64,000 nucleotides of DNA, taken from positions 11,959,066 to 12,023,065 of the forward strand of contig JAPTYO010000059.1 of NCBI GenBank assembly GCA_036873135.1, in the 5' to 3' direction. The notes below the pieces were generated by a model. That model saw only the letters and a list, made by a program, of their open reading frames with translations. It ran no database searches and was not told the DNA's origin. The position numbers and the translations under genes were made by a program. Shown here one piece after another: positions 1 to 11,379 of this stretch; position 1 is the stretch's first letter, and every line of letters starts with the position of its first letter. Source of the stretch: Clarkia xantiana subsp. parviflora (taxonomy: Eukaryota; Streptophyta; Magnoliopsida; Myrtales; Onagraceae).

Positions 1-192
1 AAATTTATTGTGCACCCACTGACCATTGGGTCATGGATTCGTCACTGGATTCAATGTAATTTAAATTGTTAATGTGTCAAAATGTCATTGGATATAAATG
101 TTGATGTGTCAAAATGTGAGAAAATGTAAATGCTAATGTGTCATAATGTGGGAGAATGGTTCTCTTTCCTCCTCCCTTATTAGATATATAGA
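1..192 (-). mobile_element. Possible Helitron 5' terminus, cut by window edge
   Basis: Read on the minus strand, the segment begins at 192 with TCTATATATCTAATAAGGG, preceded by an A. An initial TC followed by an AT-rich stretch and then a purine run is typical of plant Helitron 5' ends inserted at an AT dinucleotide. The following sequence contains repeated 'tgtgtca(a/t)aatgt' motifs. The 3' end lies outside the window, so the call rests on one terminus only. Confidence 0.3.
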
Positions 193-1233
193 TTGACGGG
201 CTAGCTTTAATGAGAATGATCATTATTCCAAACGTAAAGCAAATATATTACAAGTATTAGATGAAGATCCCTAAGAGCACTTTCAATGGTTGTGCCTAGT
301 TTCTAGTTCCATATTGTAAATATATCTAGTGTCTAGTGTCATTTACTGTTGGTCCCTACTCGTAATGATTAAATGGGAACTTGCATTTCTAAAGGGAGTG
401 CCTTGTTCTAAAATGGGAGTTACTAGTTCCAATTTTTTCCACTGGATACTGACTAAGCGCCACTAGGCGTGACTAGGATTACTAATATTACTATTTTGTC
501 ATTATTGAATGAATAGTGAAGTGGGACAGCGCCTACTAGTAGGAACTCCTATGTTAATGTTCACATTGGTGCCAACTTTTTTTATAATATTTTATCCAAT
601 TGTTTTGCTTCCCTCTTTGATTGTATATATATATTATGTTACACTAAGTCAGATGATGACATGAGCCGTAATCAGTCATTTAAATATTAAGTAAGTTAAA
701 TAATGACACAAACCAAAATTACTATTTTTTAAGTTCGAATAAATTTTAGAATTTCCAGATCTAATTTATTTATATTTTACCATGTTGAACGACCGTCAAT
801 TCTAAATTTTGAAATAGTATAAAATCTCATATTATTAAATATGAAAAAAAAATAAAAATATTATTTTAATGCATATATATTTCTATCTAATTACTTATAT
901 TATTATATGAAAGAAATATATTTTGTTTATGATAAATTGTTATATATTTTATACATTTATGATAATATATTTATGATTTACGTATATTGAAAATTATTAG
1001 TAAAAATAAATTATTATTACATATAAATGATTTACCAATATTATCTGATGGATGTGCATAAACGTGAATAGACTAATGGTAATGAATCAAGATATGTTAA
1101 TCATCGTATAACATATCATGTATAAATGTATATCGAAAATAATATTCAATTACACGATAAAGAGAAACATAAAAATTACAAGAGGATTTAGTTGAACAAC
1201 TCTAGCAATTTAGTAATGTGTGTGACAATTCTA
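193..1233. other. AT-rich intergenic DNA
   Basis: No gene is supported here. Sequence from about 270 to 580 is less AT-rich and resembles a small decayed MITE, but I found no convincing inverted termini. From about 600 to 1230 the DNA is very AT-rich with short poly-A and poly-T runs. Confidence 0.5.
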
Positions 1234-1855
1234 TGTAAGTCTTAAATATATAACGGCTGCCGGTTGACGGCTGTGCAAGCTTGTCGGCAAGGTAAGCTTA
1301 TCTCCTTCAGGCGATATCACCTGCACACGGGACAATAACCGGCACGGAGAGCGGGGGTGGTTCCGGTTGAGCCCTCTCCGACGCCTAAATGAGAGTCTAG
1401 AGAGAGAAAATCCTAGAGAGAGGTCAGAGCTTCTAAGCCAAATCTCTTGAGAATGGATGAGAGAATGTGTCCAAATGGGTGGCCAAGGTCTCCTATTTAT
1501 AGGCAACCTTTGAACCGAACCCGGTTTTTGTGCGGTTCGACGCCGGTTTGAAGGAAAGTAAGAACCGTCGTCTGGTTTGTTTAAGTTTGGCCTAGGAGAA
1601 CTCCTTTTCTCAATGTTCGGACGATAAAAAAAAAGGATGCGCGCAGTACTCGTTAACGGTCAGGACCACGTCGGATTCGACATCCAGCGTGGTCCGGACC
1701 GCCTAGGGCAATCCGGAGGTTCTGGTCCGGATGCATACGTGTGTCCGGGTCGTTTTTTTCCTCGGGTGTTTGTTTTTCGGATCCGTTTGTGGTTTTCGAC
1801 GTGATTGCGAAGTCCTGAACGTAAATACGAACCCGAATTGGGCAGATATCCAACA
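1234..1855 (-). mobile_element. Isolated (solo or truncated) Tat-like gypsy LTR
   Basis: On the minus strand this 622-bp block starts TGTTGGATATCTGCCCAATT, which aligns with the LTR start of element C (TGATGGATATACGCCCAATT). It has a TATAAATA box at 1494-1501 followed by the CTCTGACCTCTCTCT-type leader and the 'GGAGAGGG...ACC' motif shared with the B and C LTRs. It ends with ACTTACA. No internal retrotransposon sequence or second LTR adjoins it. The 5-bp flanks (TTCTA and GAATT) do not match, so the ends may be off or the copy truncated. Confidence 0.55.
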
Positions 1856-2102
1856 GAATTTACTGTAGCAGTGCCATTTCGATGAGTTGGTAGTGACATG
1901 GCAGCTGAAGTGGAGGCAGTAGACACTCGCCATCGGAAGTGCTCTAAGATACCAGCAGAAAAAATAAAAAAAAAAATCAATAAATCCTATTATTGTCTAT
2001 TCATCTTTATTTTCTTCACCATCATATGATCACATAAATTTTAGGGATAAATATTTTTTTTCTAGTATTATAATTTTATGTTCTATAATATAACAATTGG
2101 TA

Positions 2103-2143
<41 letters not shown>

Positions 2144-2253
2144 CTTTTAGCTTGTTGTTATAGCGTATTTTAAATATTTAAATTAAGCATATTTTCATTG
2201 TTGTAATCCAATAAGTAATAACTCGTGTCGTTGCTAATAATAAAAAATGTAAT
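1856..2253. other. Intergenic, with TA microsatellite
   Basis: AT-rich spacer without coding potential. A (TA)n run spans about 2105-2141. The last five bases before element A (AATAA, 2254-2258) are its target-site duplication. Confidence 0.6.
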
Positions 2254-2258
2254 AATAA

Positions 2259-3704
2259 TGTAAGCACTCGATTTTGACCCGGACGTAACGACGTTACATA
2301 TGATACGTTAAATTCCGGACGCGTCAAGCCACAAAGTCTCAAAAAATGCTTAAGGGCACATTAGAGAAATTATTATAAAATATATTTTACATTATTTCGA
2401 ATATATTTAATATTTTCGGAATATTTAAAAATATATATAATAATTAGTTTTTTATTTTTAGAAAATTATCTGTAAGATATTTATCTCCAGATATTATTTT
2501 TTTATTCAAAAAATAATTATCTGTAAAGATATATATCCTTAGGAATATTCTCTAGAATAATTATATATTAGCAATTTTTTATTTAAATTTTATCTGTAAC
2601 TATGCTAGGTTTTTAGTATAAATAGGGTCTATGTCTACATTGTAAACACACAGAAAAACACAACATTATTAATAAATCAATTTTTTTTCTCGAAATTTGC
2701 ACTGTTTTCGTCTTCTAGTGCCCTTCCAAAATTCAGATCTCCCGCCCCTGCGTGGCTGATTCCGTTGACCGGCGCCCCTGCCCTCCGGGCCGTCACCACG
2801 ACGCCACACAGCTCCTGCCGTGTCATACTCCGACCACCCGCTGCCGGACCGCCTTGCTGCCGCGTCGAACTCCCCTTTTCCTGCAGAGCCTGCCCCTGTT
2901 GCGGCTGTGCCGGAGCTCCCAGGTTTATCACCGGTCGTCGTTCGCTGTCCACGCCGCTGCAGCGCCTCCCGCCGTCCCAGCCAGAGCCCCGCGCCGTCCC
3001 GAGCTCCGCCACGCCGTCCTCGATCGAAGCCGCCGTGCTGCCAGACATCCACCACCGGTGACCATCTTCTTCCCCGCAGGTAAGCCGTAATTCACTTTTT
3101 TTATTTATTTATTTAAATATTATACTATATTATTATATTTAGTATCTTATTTATTTAGTTATTCGTTATTGTATTTCTGTTAATTTATTATCATATTATA
3201 ATTAATTAAGTCTTTTAAATGTAATTGGTTAAAGTTTGATTGGGTAAATCGTGTATATATGTTAAATTTATGTTGTGTTTTTGTATAAATTTGAGCATGT
3301 TTAATAATTTTGATATTTTTTTGATTTCGTTTTAAATTAAGAGTTATCAATTACAATTAGTCTTAGACTAGGTAGATATTAGATAATAATTTTGCATATG
3401 ATAAAAAATTAATCTTGACATAGTTAAATTACTATGACATAACCTATATTTAGATAATTAAACTGGCAAATTGAGTGAATTTGAGTACCGAAATGGCGTG
3501 ATTAAAAATTATATTTTTAATTCATAATAGAACCCCCGGAATCAAAAACTTCTAATCGTAGACCGATTTTATATCTAGGCGTTTAATCCGTTATTCACTT
3601 AGGTAATTTAGGATTCTAGTTAGCCTTAATTAACTAGTGGCGACTCTTTTAAAAATCCACGTTTTCAAAACGTAATTCTCCGTAGTTTAGATTTAGGTCT
3701 GACA
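2259..3704 (+). repeat. 5' LTR of element A
   Basis: This LTR is collinear with 9966-10419 plus 28391-29386. A TATAAATA box lies at 2627-2634, followed by a transcribed-region motif (GTCTATGTCTACATTG). A strongly GC-rich island (about 2700-3080) then interrupts otherwise AT-rich sequence and ends in a splice-donor-like CAGGTAAG near 3078. The island is open in several frames, but no domain is recognisable and the 3' copy keeps the same sequence, so I treat it as LTR leader rather than a gene. Confidence 0.9.
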
Positions 3705-3707
3705 ATT

Positions 3708-3725
3708 TGGCGACTCTGCTGGGGA
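3708..3725 (+). promoter_or_regulatory. Primer-binding site of element A
   Basis: TGGCGACTCTGCTGGGGA lies four bases downstream of the 5' LTR end. A near-identical motif, complementary to the 3' end of a tRNA-Arg, is known from Ogre/Tat elements. The lineage assignment of A rests largely on this site and on LTR style, because no pol is present. Confidence 0.75.
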
Positions 3726-3879
3726 CAATTGAGGGTTTGGGCTCTTTATATTTGCTTATTTGCCATGTTTTTTGAGTTTTTATATTTTATTATCTTCACC
3801 ATTCTTACTTTTTTTTTGTGACAGGTACATATTTTTAGAGTTATTAACTAACTTTTTTTTTTTGGCATTATTTGAATTC

Positions 3880-6540
3880 GCAACACTCACTTTAGTGTAA
3901 TGTCCAAAAACGCCTAAAACCCAGGGCGACTAGGAACCCGGAGGTTTAGTACGGTACGAACGGAGCGGCTGGGCCGCCGGTACGACTCCGAAAAACTCCG
4001 GCTGGGCCACGCATTTTACCCCCCTAACATGTCGTGTTTTATCCATGTTATTTGTTGTAAAAAGGCCATTAGGTAAATTATAAGTTTTTTTGTATAACTT
4101 TTATTTTTAAGCATGCATCCAATTGCATTTAAAAAAAAAAAACAAACAAACAAAAAAATCATATTTGCATTAGGTCACTTTGGTAGAATTTCCATTTTCA
4201 AACGTATGTTCCTTATGCTTGGTTTTCAAAAAAATCTCTTACCTAAATTTTTGTTCTAAATATGCATTTCATGCGCATTATTGGAAAAACCAGGTAAGTT
4301 GTAATTCATAATTAACGCATCCTTTGCACATTATTTTCAAAAAAAATTATGAGAAATTTAACTCATTTTTAGCTAGCTATTAGAGTTTCTAATTTCAAAA
4401 TGCATTTTGTATACATTATTTAAAAAAAAACAAAACAAAAACATTTTTAGCTAAGTAGTTAATCCCTTAGTTGTAGATTTTTATTTTTAAACATGTGTTT
4501 CAGATGCATTCTTTTTTTAAAAAAACCTCTTACCTAAATTTTATTCTAAATATGCGTTTCAGGCGCATTATTTAAAAAAAAAAAAAACTCTTCAGGTAAG
4601 TTATAATTTTGGTTAGTGTGTTACGTATGTATTACTTAAAAAAAAAACATTCTAGGAAAAATTATAATTCCTCTTTAGCTACTAGAGCTTCTAATTTCAA
4701 ACGTGCATTCTGTATGCACCATTTTAAAAAAACCTCTTGCCTGAATTTTTTTAATTTTTAAACATGCGTTTCATACACATTATTTTAAAAAAAAAACTCT
4801 TTAGGTAAGTTGTAATTTTGGTTAGTGCGCTGCGTATGCAAACAAAAAAAACAAAAAATTAGAAAAATTTGTTATTCCGCTTTAACTGTTAGAGCCAGTG
4901 TTATTAGAACCGGACCGGACCGGCGGTCCGACTGCGGTCGGACCGAAACCGGACCCCTCCGCGGTCCGGTTTGCTTATGTCCGGAGGATGTAAGCGAACC
5001 CGGTTCTGAAGTCCGGTTTTCACCGAACCAGCCGGTTTTGGGCGAACCGTGCAGTTCGGCGGTTCGCCGGTTCAGACTCCTTTCAAAAAAAAAAATTAGG
5101 GTTAACTTACAGAGAGGCAGGCCTCGGTCCGGACTAAAACCTACATAAGGGTTAACTTACAGAGAAGCTCGGCAAATCTGCATGTTTTTTTTACTAAAAC
5201 CGGTCGGACCCGGTTTGGACCGGGTCCGACCGGCCGAACCGGTGGCCCTGCCGGTTCATGCCCCGGTCCGGTTCTGATAACACTGGTTAGAGCTTCTAAT
5301 TTCGAACGTGCATTCCATATGCATCATTTAAAAAAAAATTAACTGAATTGTTTTATTTTTATAATGCATCCAATATGCATTAATTTTAAATTTTTTTTTA
5401 GATAAACTGTAAGCTCTCTTAGTTTTAGGGCTCTTTGTTTAAAAAAACATTTTATCTGAATTTTAATAAAAAAAGTGCATATCATATGCATTATTTTCGA
5501 AAAAACCTTTCAGGTAAATTGTGATTTTTCTCAGTTGTAGAACTTTTATTTTTAAGTTTGCATCTTGTATTTATTTTTGTGCATCTCATATGCATCCTTT
5601 TAAAAAAAAAAAATTTCGTCTGATTCTTAATTTTGAGCAACAAAGATGCATTGATTCTTTTTTCCTCGTTAAAAAAACAAAAAAAATCTTTTTAGATAAC
5701 TTGTAAATATCTTGACTGTAGAACTTTCATCTCAAGTATGCATCTCATGTGCATTGTTTTAGGAAAAATAATATGTTCATAGACTGTACACATTCTTAGT
5801 CGTAGAACTTTTGGTTTCAAACATGTATTCCATGTGTTGTTTTCAAAACTACTTACCAGAATGTTTTATTTCAAGCATGTGTTTCATACGCATTATTTTT
5901 TGGAAATTTTTTTTTCATGTAAGTTGTAAAATTCTATTAGTGCATTCAATGTCCATCATTTTTTTAAAAATTAGGAAAATTTGTAATTCCTTTTTGGCTC
6001 TTAGAGTTTTTTAAATTCAAACATGAATTGCATATGCATCATTTTCAAAAAAAACATTTTTACCTGATTTTTTTTAAGCATGCATTCAATATGCATTAAT
6101 TTTTTTTTTTTTTTTTTTTTAATAAAAAACATTTATGGTAAATTGTGAGTTTTTTTTAGCTATAGAGCTTTCAAATTCACGCATGCATCTCAATTGCATT
6201 ATTTAAAAAAAAAAATCCACATGAAATTTTCATTTCAAAATATGCATTTCATATGCATTATTCAGGTAAACTGTTGTAAACTGTGAATTTCTTAGAATAT
6301 AATTTTAACTTTCAAAAATGCATTTCATATGCGTCATTCAGGTAATATGTTGTAAGTGGTAACTTTCTTAATAGTAGAATTTTAACTTTCGAGCATGCAT
6401 GAGCATTTTTAAAAAAAAAAAAACTCAAAGTGTCATTCATTTTTATCCAAGGTGTATTGCACTTTTTTGGCAAGATCGTCATTTCAACATTCGCATGAGC
6501 GAGCATTTAAAAAATGGGAGTTTTGATTCTTTTTTGAGAA
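3880..6540 (+). repeat. Diverged AT-rich tandem array with TGCAT palindromes
   Basis: The interior of A carries many loosely repeated units, spaced roughly 60-150 bp. Each has a motif like 'aagcatgcat...atgcatta' followed by a poly-A run and 'caggtaa(g/a)ttgt'. In many units the two TGCAT halves are an inverted pair around a short spacer (for example AATGCAT-ccaat-ATGCATT near 5362). The array is interrupted by a hAT MITE at 4896-5285. There is no coding potential. Confidence 0.7.
4896..5285. mobile_element. hAT-type MITE (390 bp)
   Basis: The left end CAGTGTTATTAGAACCGG matches the reverse complement of the right end with one mismatch over about 23 bp. It is flanked by an 8-bp duplication GTTAGAGC (4888-4895 and 5286-5293), as expected for hAT transposition. 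The interior is GC-rich, with repeated 'ccggtccg/cggaccgg' blocks, unlike the AT-rich host repeat. It has no transposase and is non-autonomous. Confidence 0.85.
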
Positions 6541-7539
6541 AATAGTTTAACTGTGCAGTTGAGTTCTACTATTCGAGTTTAAACAAAGGACGAGAAAACT
6601 TTGTTTTGAAAAAAACTTTGTTTTGAGTATTTGTCCTGCGTTCGAGCCAGATAATGCACTCAGCAAACTCAGTAAACTCCATGATGGCGCAAAACACATT
6701 TGATCATAAATTTTGATTCCTTTTCAAAAAAATAATCAAAATTATGAAATTAGAGTTTTCAAAAAATCATGCATGATTTCTCATATTCTCTACACTGATT
6801 TTTCATTCACTCTTTTCAGGTACCCTTGGTTAAGGTATCATGTACGCATAAGTTATGCCGGCTAAATGGGACAACAAAAAAAGAACATGCAGTCACCAGT
6901 TGCACAAGGAACAAATTGCACACTCGAGATATCTAACGCTGAGGTGCGTTAAATTATACTTAATTTTTTCCTTGAGATTTGAGTGTCCCTACTCTTTTGC
7001 AGGTCAGATGACCACTTCAACCAATGCCGCAACCGTGTGAAACGTGAGCGCTTCGAAGTGTTTCTATGAAAAATTTCACCACCATGTGTGAAATTCATAC
7101 GCTTTCCAAGACGAGGTATACAACTGTTATGTGGCCAGGTTTAAACCATTAACGGTAACCATGGGGCATCTCCCATTGAGATCGGACATGTCAGGAGATG
7201 AGAAAATTTCAAGAGATCATCGAGAATCCCGTGAAGATTCAACGTGCCGATCAATGTAGCTTGACTCGATCAACCGAATCCTTTTCCGAAAAAAGTTCTG
7301 AAATTTTCAGTCTGCCACTAGGGGCATGTAAATAATTGTTGTTAATTATTTGCGGTAAATTTTCTTTTAAAAAAAAAGAGAAAAAAATGAATTCCCTCTA
7401 GGTTGAGAACCTGTAAAGGCGACTTAGGCAAAAGTCATGGAGAGGGGCATGATCGAAAACCCACAGGGGCAGTCATGGCAAAAGGTGAGATGAAAAAAAC
7501 AAAAAAGCAAAAAAAAATAAAAAAATCATTAGGGTCACT
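6541..7539 (+). other. Element A interior, no recognisable gene
   Basis: This is mixed-composition sequence between two arrays. It has splice- or leader-like 'caggtaccc' and 'caggtcag' motifs (near 6820 and 7001) and a very short open frame starting ATGACCACTTCAACC at about 7008 that stops after ten codons. That frame could be the remnant of a gag start, but no gag homology is visible. A poly-A rich stretch lies around 7365-7390. Confidence 0.4.
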
Positions 7540-8690
7540 GCCGCCCTTTAATTGGCTACCGAGAAAAATAAAGAGAGCATTCATGCAAGTCTTGTGAGAG
7601 CAGTTGAGAAATAAAAGGGTCACAGTTGTCCCTAAATCAACTACAAATAAGAAAGGTCACAGTTGTCCCTAAATCGATTACAAAAAAGGGCCACAGCCAC
7701 CCTCCAAACGGCTACAAATAAAAGAGTGACCCGCAAACACTGTGAGGGCGGGAGAATAAAAATGGACACAGTTGTCCCTAAAATGACTACAAACAAAGGG
7801 TCACAGCCACCCTCCAAACGGCTACAAATAAAATAGTATTCTCGTGAATCTTGTGAGTCCGGGAAATTATTTAAAAGGGCCACAGTCACCCATCAAACGG
7901 CTACAGACATAGAGTACTCTCGCGTTATCAAAGGCGGGAAATGAGTGTAAGGGCCACAGCCACCCTCCAAACGGCTACAAATAAAAGAGTGACCCACAAA
8001 CACTGTGAGGGCGGGAGAATAAAAATTGCCACAGTTGTCCCTAAAATGACTACAAAGAAATGGTCACAGCCACCCTCCAAACGGCTACAATAAGTATTCT
8101 CGTGAATCTTGTGAGACCGGGAAATTATTTAAAAGGGCCACAGTCACCCATCAAACTACTACAGACATAGAGTACTCTCGCGACATCAAAGGCGGGAAAC
8201 GAGTGTAAGGGCCACAGACGTCCCTTAAACGGCTACAAATCAAAAGCACTCTCGCAACATCGAAAGCGGGAAATGAGTGAAAGGGCCACAGTCACCCTTA
8301 AAATGGCTACATACAAAGAGTGTTCCCCGAACCCTGAGAGAAGGGGAAATTGTTGAAAGGGCCACAACTACCCTCAAAATAGCTACATATAAAGAGTATT
8401 ACCGTGAATCTTGTCAGGTCGAGAAATCATTTGAAAGGGTCACAGCCACCCTTAAAACGACTATGAATCAAAAGAGCGCTCCCGAAACATCGACGACGGG
8501 AAATAAATGAAAGGGACACAGCCACCCTACAAATGGCTACAAATCAAAAGAGCTCCCGCGACATTTGAAGATGGTGAGAAAAGGGTCACAGCCACCCTCC
8601 AAACGGCTACAAATAATCTCGCATCGAGACGGAAAATAAAGTACATGTCACAGCCACCGTTTAATCGGCTACAAATAAAGAGTGCTTCCG
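7540..8690 (+). repeat. Tandem hairpin array of element A
   Basis: About 18 units (core roughly 28 bp plus variable spacer) share 'ccaca-G-YYR-ccctnnaaa-YRRCT-acaaa'. The arms pair: AGCC with GGCT in most units, AGTTG with CAACT near 7622. Units reading AGTC...GGCT or AGTT...GACT keep pairing through G-T wobbles. The array is not coding; it lies in the 3' half of the interior of A. Confidence 0.75.
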
Positions 8691-8909
8691 CTAGGTTGAA
8701 AACCTGAAAGGGCGGCCTAGGCAAAATCAGGAAATGAGAGGCATGGTTGCAAATTCAGAAATTCCAATCATGGCAAAAGAAAACAAAACCGAGGGGCACG
8801 GTCGGAAATCTCTCAATCGACCGTGGCAAAAGGAGAGAATATGAGAGATTAAAAAAAAAAAAAACCTGCTAAGTTGTCGCGTCATGCGCAAGTTAGGCAA
8901 AATTTAGGG

Positions 8910-9830
8910 ACATGCATTCAAGTCGTCAAGCCACTAGAGGCCCTTATCCAACGGATGCCACTAGAGGCTCTTCTCCAACGGACGCCACTAGAGGCTCTTC
9001 TCCAACGGACGCCACTAGAGGCATTTCTCCGACACACGCCACTAGAGGCTCTTCTCCATCGGACGCCACTAGAGGCATTTCTCCGACATATGAGGCTCTT
9101 CTCCAACAGACGCCACTGGAGGGATCTCTCCGACATATGAGGCTCTTCTCCAACAGACGCCATTGGAGGCATCGTCGATTGATGTTTTTACTTTTCTGCA
9201 CGCCACTGGAGGCTTTACTTTCCGCACCGCCACTGGAGGCTTTTCCTTGTCGCACGCCACTGGAGGCATCGTCGATCGAGGTTTTTACTTTACTGTACGC
9301 CACTGGAGGCTTTTCATTGTCGCACGCCACTAGAGGCATCATCGATCGAGGTTTTTACTTTACTGTACGCCACTGGAGGCTTTTCCTTGTCGCACGCCAC
9401 TAGAGGCATCGTCGATCGAGGTTTTTCTTTTCTGCATGCCACTGGAGGCTTTACTTTTCTGCACGCCATTGGAGACTTTACTTTTTCTGCACGCCATTGG
9501 AGGCTTTACTTTCCGCACGCCACTGGAGGCTCTACTTTCTGCATCGCCACTGGAGGCTTTTCCTTGTCGCACGCCACTGGAGCCATCGTCGATCGAGGTT
9601 TTTTTTACTTTACTGCACTCCACTGAAGGCTTTTCCTTGTCGCACGCCACTGGAGGCATCGTCGATCGAGGTTTTTACTTTTCTGCACACCACTAGAGGC
9701 TTTACTTTTCTGCACGCCATTGGAGGCTTTACTTTCCGAATGCCACTGGAGGCTTTACTTTCTGCACCGCCAACGGAGGCACCGCCAACAGGGGCACCGC
9801 CGACAGATGTTTTATCTTTCTGCACCAGAA
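8910..9830 (+). repeat. 27-bp-type minisatellite of element A
   Basis: The first part repeats a 27-bp unit containing 'cgccactagaggctcttct'. Later units are longer, alternating 'cgccactggaggcttttcc', 'ttgtcgca' and 'atcgtcgatcgaggttttta'. Because the basic unit is a multiple of three without stops, all six frames stay open for long stretches; these are not genes. The array ends about 135 bp before the 3' LTR. Confidence 0.8.
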
Positions 9831-9965
9831 TGAGCATATGAGCCACCTTGAAGACTTCGAAGAATTGGAAGAGAATATACTTTCTGGTCAAAATCAGTGT
9901 TTCTTCGTCTTTGGACAAACCCCTCCGAAAACGTTCTACAAGAGTCCGTCCAAAGATGGGCAAAC

Positions 9966-10419
9966 TATAAACACTCGATTTTGACCCGGACGTAACGATG
10001 TTACACATGATACGTCAAATTCCGGACGGGTCAAGCCACAAAATCTCCAAAAATGCTTAAGGGCACATTAGGGAAATTATTATAAAATATATTTTAAATT
10101 ATTTCAAATATATTTAATATTTTCGGAATATTTAAAAATATATATATAATAATTAGTTTTTTATTTTTAGAAAATTATCTGTAAAATATTTATCTCCAGA
10201 TATTATTTTTTTATTCAAAAAATAATTATCTGTAAAGATATATATCCTTAGGAATATTCTCTAGAATAATTATATGTTAGCAATTTTTTATTTAAATTTT
10301 ATCTGTAACTAGGCTAGGTTTTTAGTATAAATAGGGGTCTAGGTCTACATTGTAAACACACAGAAAAACACATCATTATTAATAAATCAATTTGTTTTTC
10401 TCAAAATTTGCACTGTTTT
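9966..10419 (+). repeat. 3' LTR of element A, first segment
   Basis: This is the same sequence as 2259-2713, with TATAAATA at 10326-10333. The usual TG start is changed to TA. The LTR is cut after GTTTT (10415-10419), which is repeated at 28386-28390 where the LTR resumes. Confidence 0.9.
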
Positions 10420-10489
10420 TGATGGATATACGTATGATTCGGGCTCGGTTTTAAATTATTCGGACCTCGTACACGCACGAGACCCACTA
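10420..10489 (+). repeat. 5' LTR of element B, first segment
   Basis: These 70 bp start TGATGGATATACGTATGATT and match the first 70 bp of the B 3' LTR at 27583. They stop at CACTA, the target-site duplication of element C. Confidence 0.88.
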
Positions 10490-11328
10490 TGATGGATATA
10501 CGCCCAATTTGAACCCGTTGACTTCCGAACCGTTGTATTTTTATCGTCCCATTTATGATTGCGAATCGAAACTTCAACGCGGACACTTCGCGAGAACATC
10601 GACGGCTCGGACGGGGCCGAAGCGCCCGTCCGACATAGGCGAACTCACCTAGGTGAGGTTGGGTGGCCACACCCGACCTCCCCTAGGGGAGATCGGGTCA
10701 GCCGACCCGATCTCCCCTAGGGGAGATCGGGTCGGCCAACCCGATCCCTCCTAGGAGGGGTGGGGTTGGCCAACCCCACCCTCCCTAGGAGGGGTTGGGT
10801 GTCCTCACCCAACCCCTACCCTTGGGGGTCGGATTTCTCCCCCCCCAAGGGTCCCGGCACCCCTTTCAGACGCCCATGCTCGGTCCACTCCGCCTGCCTC
10901 ATCCGAATCCTAAAGTCTTAATTATACGCTTAAAGGTTAATTAATTGTGTTTAAAGGCTAACGATGTCATTAAGCCACCTTAATGACACCGTTGCCTATA
11001 AATACCCCACCTTCACAACTCATTTGAACATCTTGGCCATTTTGAACAATTTAGCTCTGACATCTCTCTAGCTTTATCTCTCTAGAAATATAGTTCTGAC
11101 TTAGGCATCGGAGAGGGTTCACCAGGCACCACCCCCCCTCCTCCGTGTCTGGTATTGCCCCTTTTGCAGGGCAAAGGGAGAGAAGAAGAGAAGGAACCAA
11201 GGGAAGAAGGAAAGGAAGAAGGACATAGACAAAGGCAAGGCAACTCGAGAAGACCGGATCATACACATCCCCCGTAAGGAGTAAGATCAAAGCCGACACC
11301 CCGTTGACCTAGATCTCATAACTTAACA
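10490..11328 (+). repeat. 5' LTR of element C
   Basis: This 839-bp LTR starts TGATGGATATACGCCCAATT and ends TTAACA. It contains a cluster of nested palindromes (about 10655-10850) upstream of a TATAAAT box at 10997-11003. It closely matches the 908-bp 3' LTR; the length difference comes from extra palindrome units in the 3' copy. Confidence 0.92.
10655..10850. repeat. Palindrome cluster in C 5' LTR
   Basis: Successive inverted repeats are built from 'cgatctcccctaggggagatcg', 'gggtcagccgaccc', 'ggttggccaacc', 'cctcctaggagg' and a final 'acccttggggg...ccccccaagggt'. Almost the whole segment is self-complementary in short units. It occupies the U3-like region about 150 bp before the TATA box. 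The equivalent in the 3' LTR is about 20495-20760. Confidence 0.85.
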
Positions 11329-11330
11329 CT

Positions 11331-11348
11331 TGGCGCCGTCTGTAGGCT
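11331..11348 (+). promoter_or_regulatory. Primer-binding site of element C
   Basis: TGGCGCCGTCTGTAGGCT lies two bases after the LTR. The first eight bases match the 3' end of plant tRNA-Asp; the rest is only similar. Element B has TGGCGCCGTCTGTGGGAA at the same place. Confidence 0.7.
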
Positions 11349-11379
11349 TCGGACAGAAAGCCTGGCTATTACACGAGCT

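Noticed and set aside
2752..3090. Pro/Arg-rich open frame in the LTR of A (and the copy near 28434)
   Set aside because: It is open in several frames because the island is GC-rich, is part of the LTR in both copies, and has no recognisable domain.
8874..9700. Overlapping open frames with repeated LEAL/ATRG-type peptides on both strands
   Set aside because: They arise from a 27-bp repeat with no stops in any frame; no start context, domain or codon bias supports a protein.
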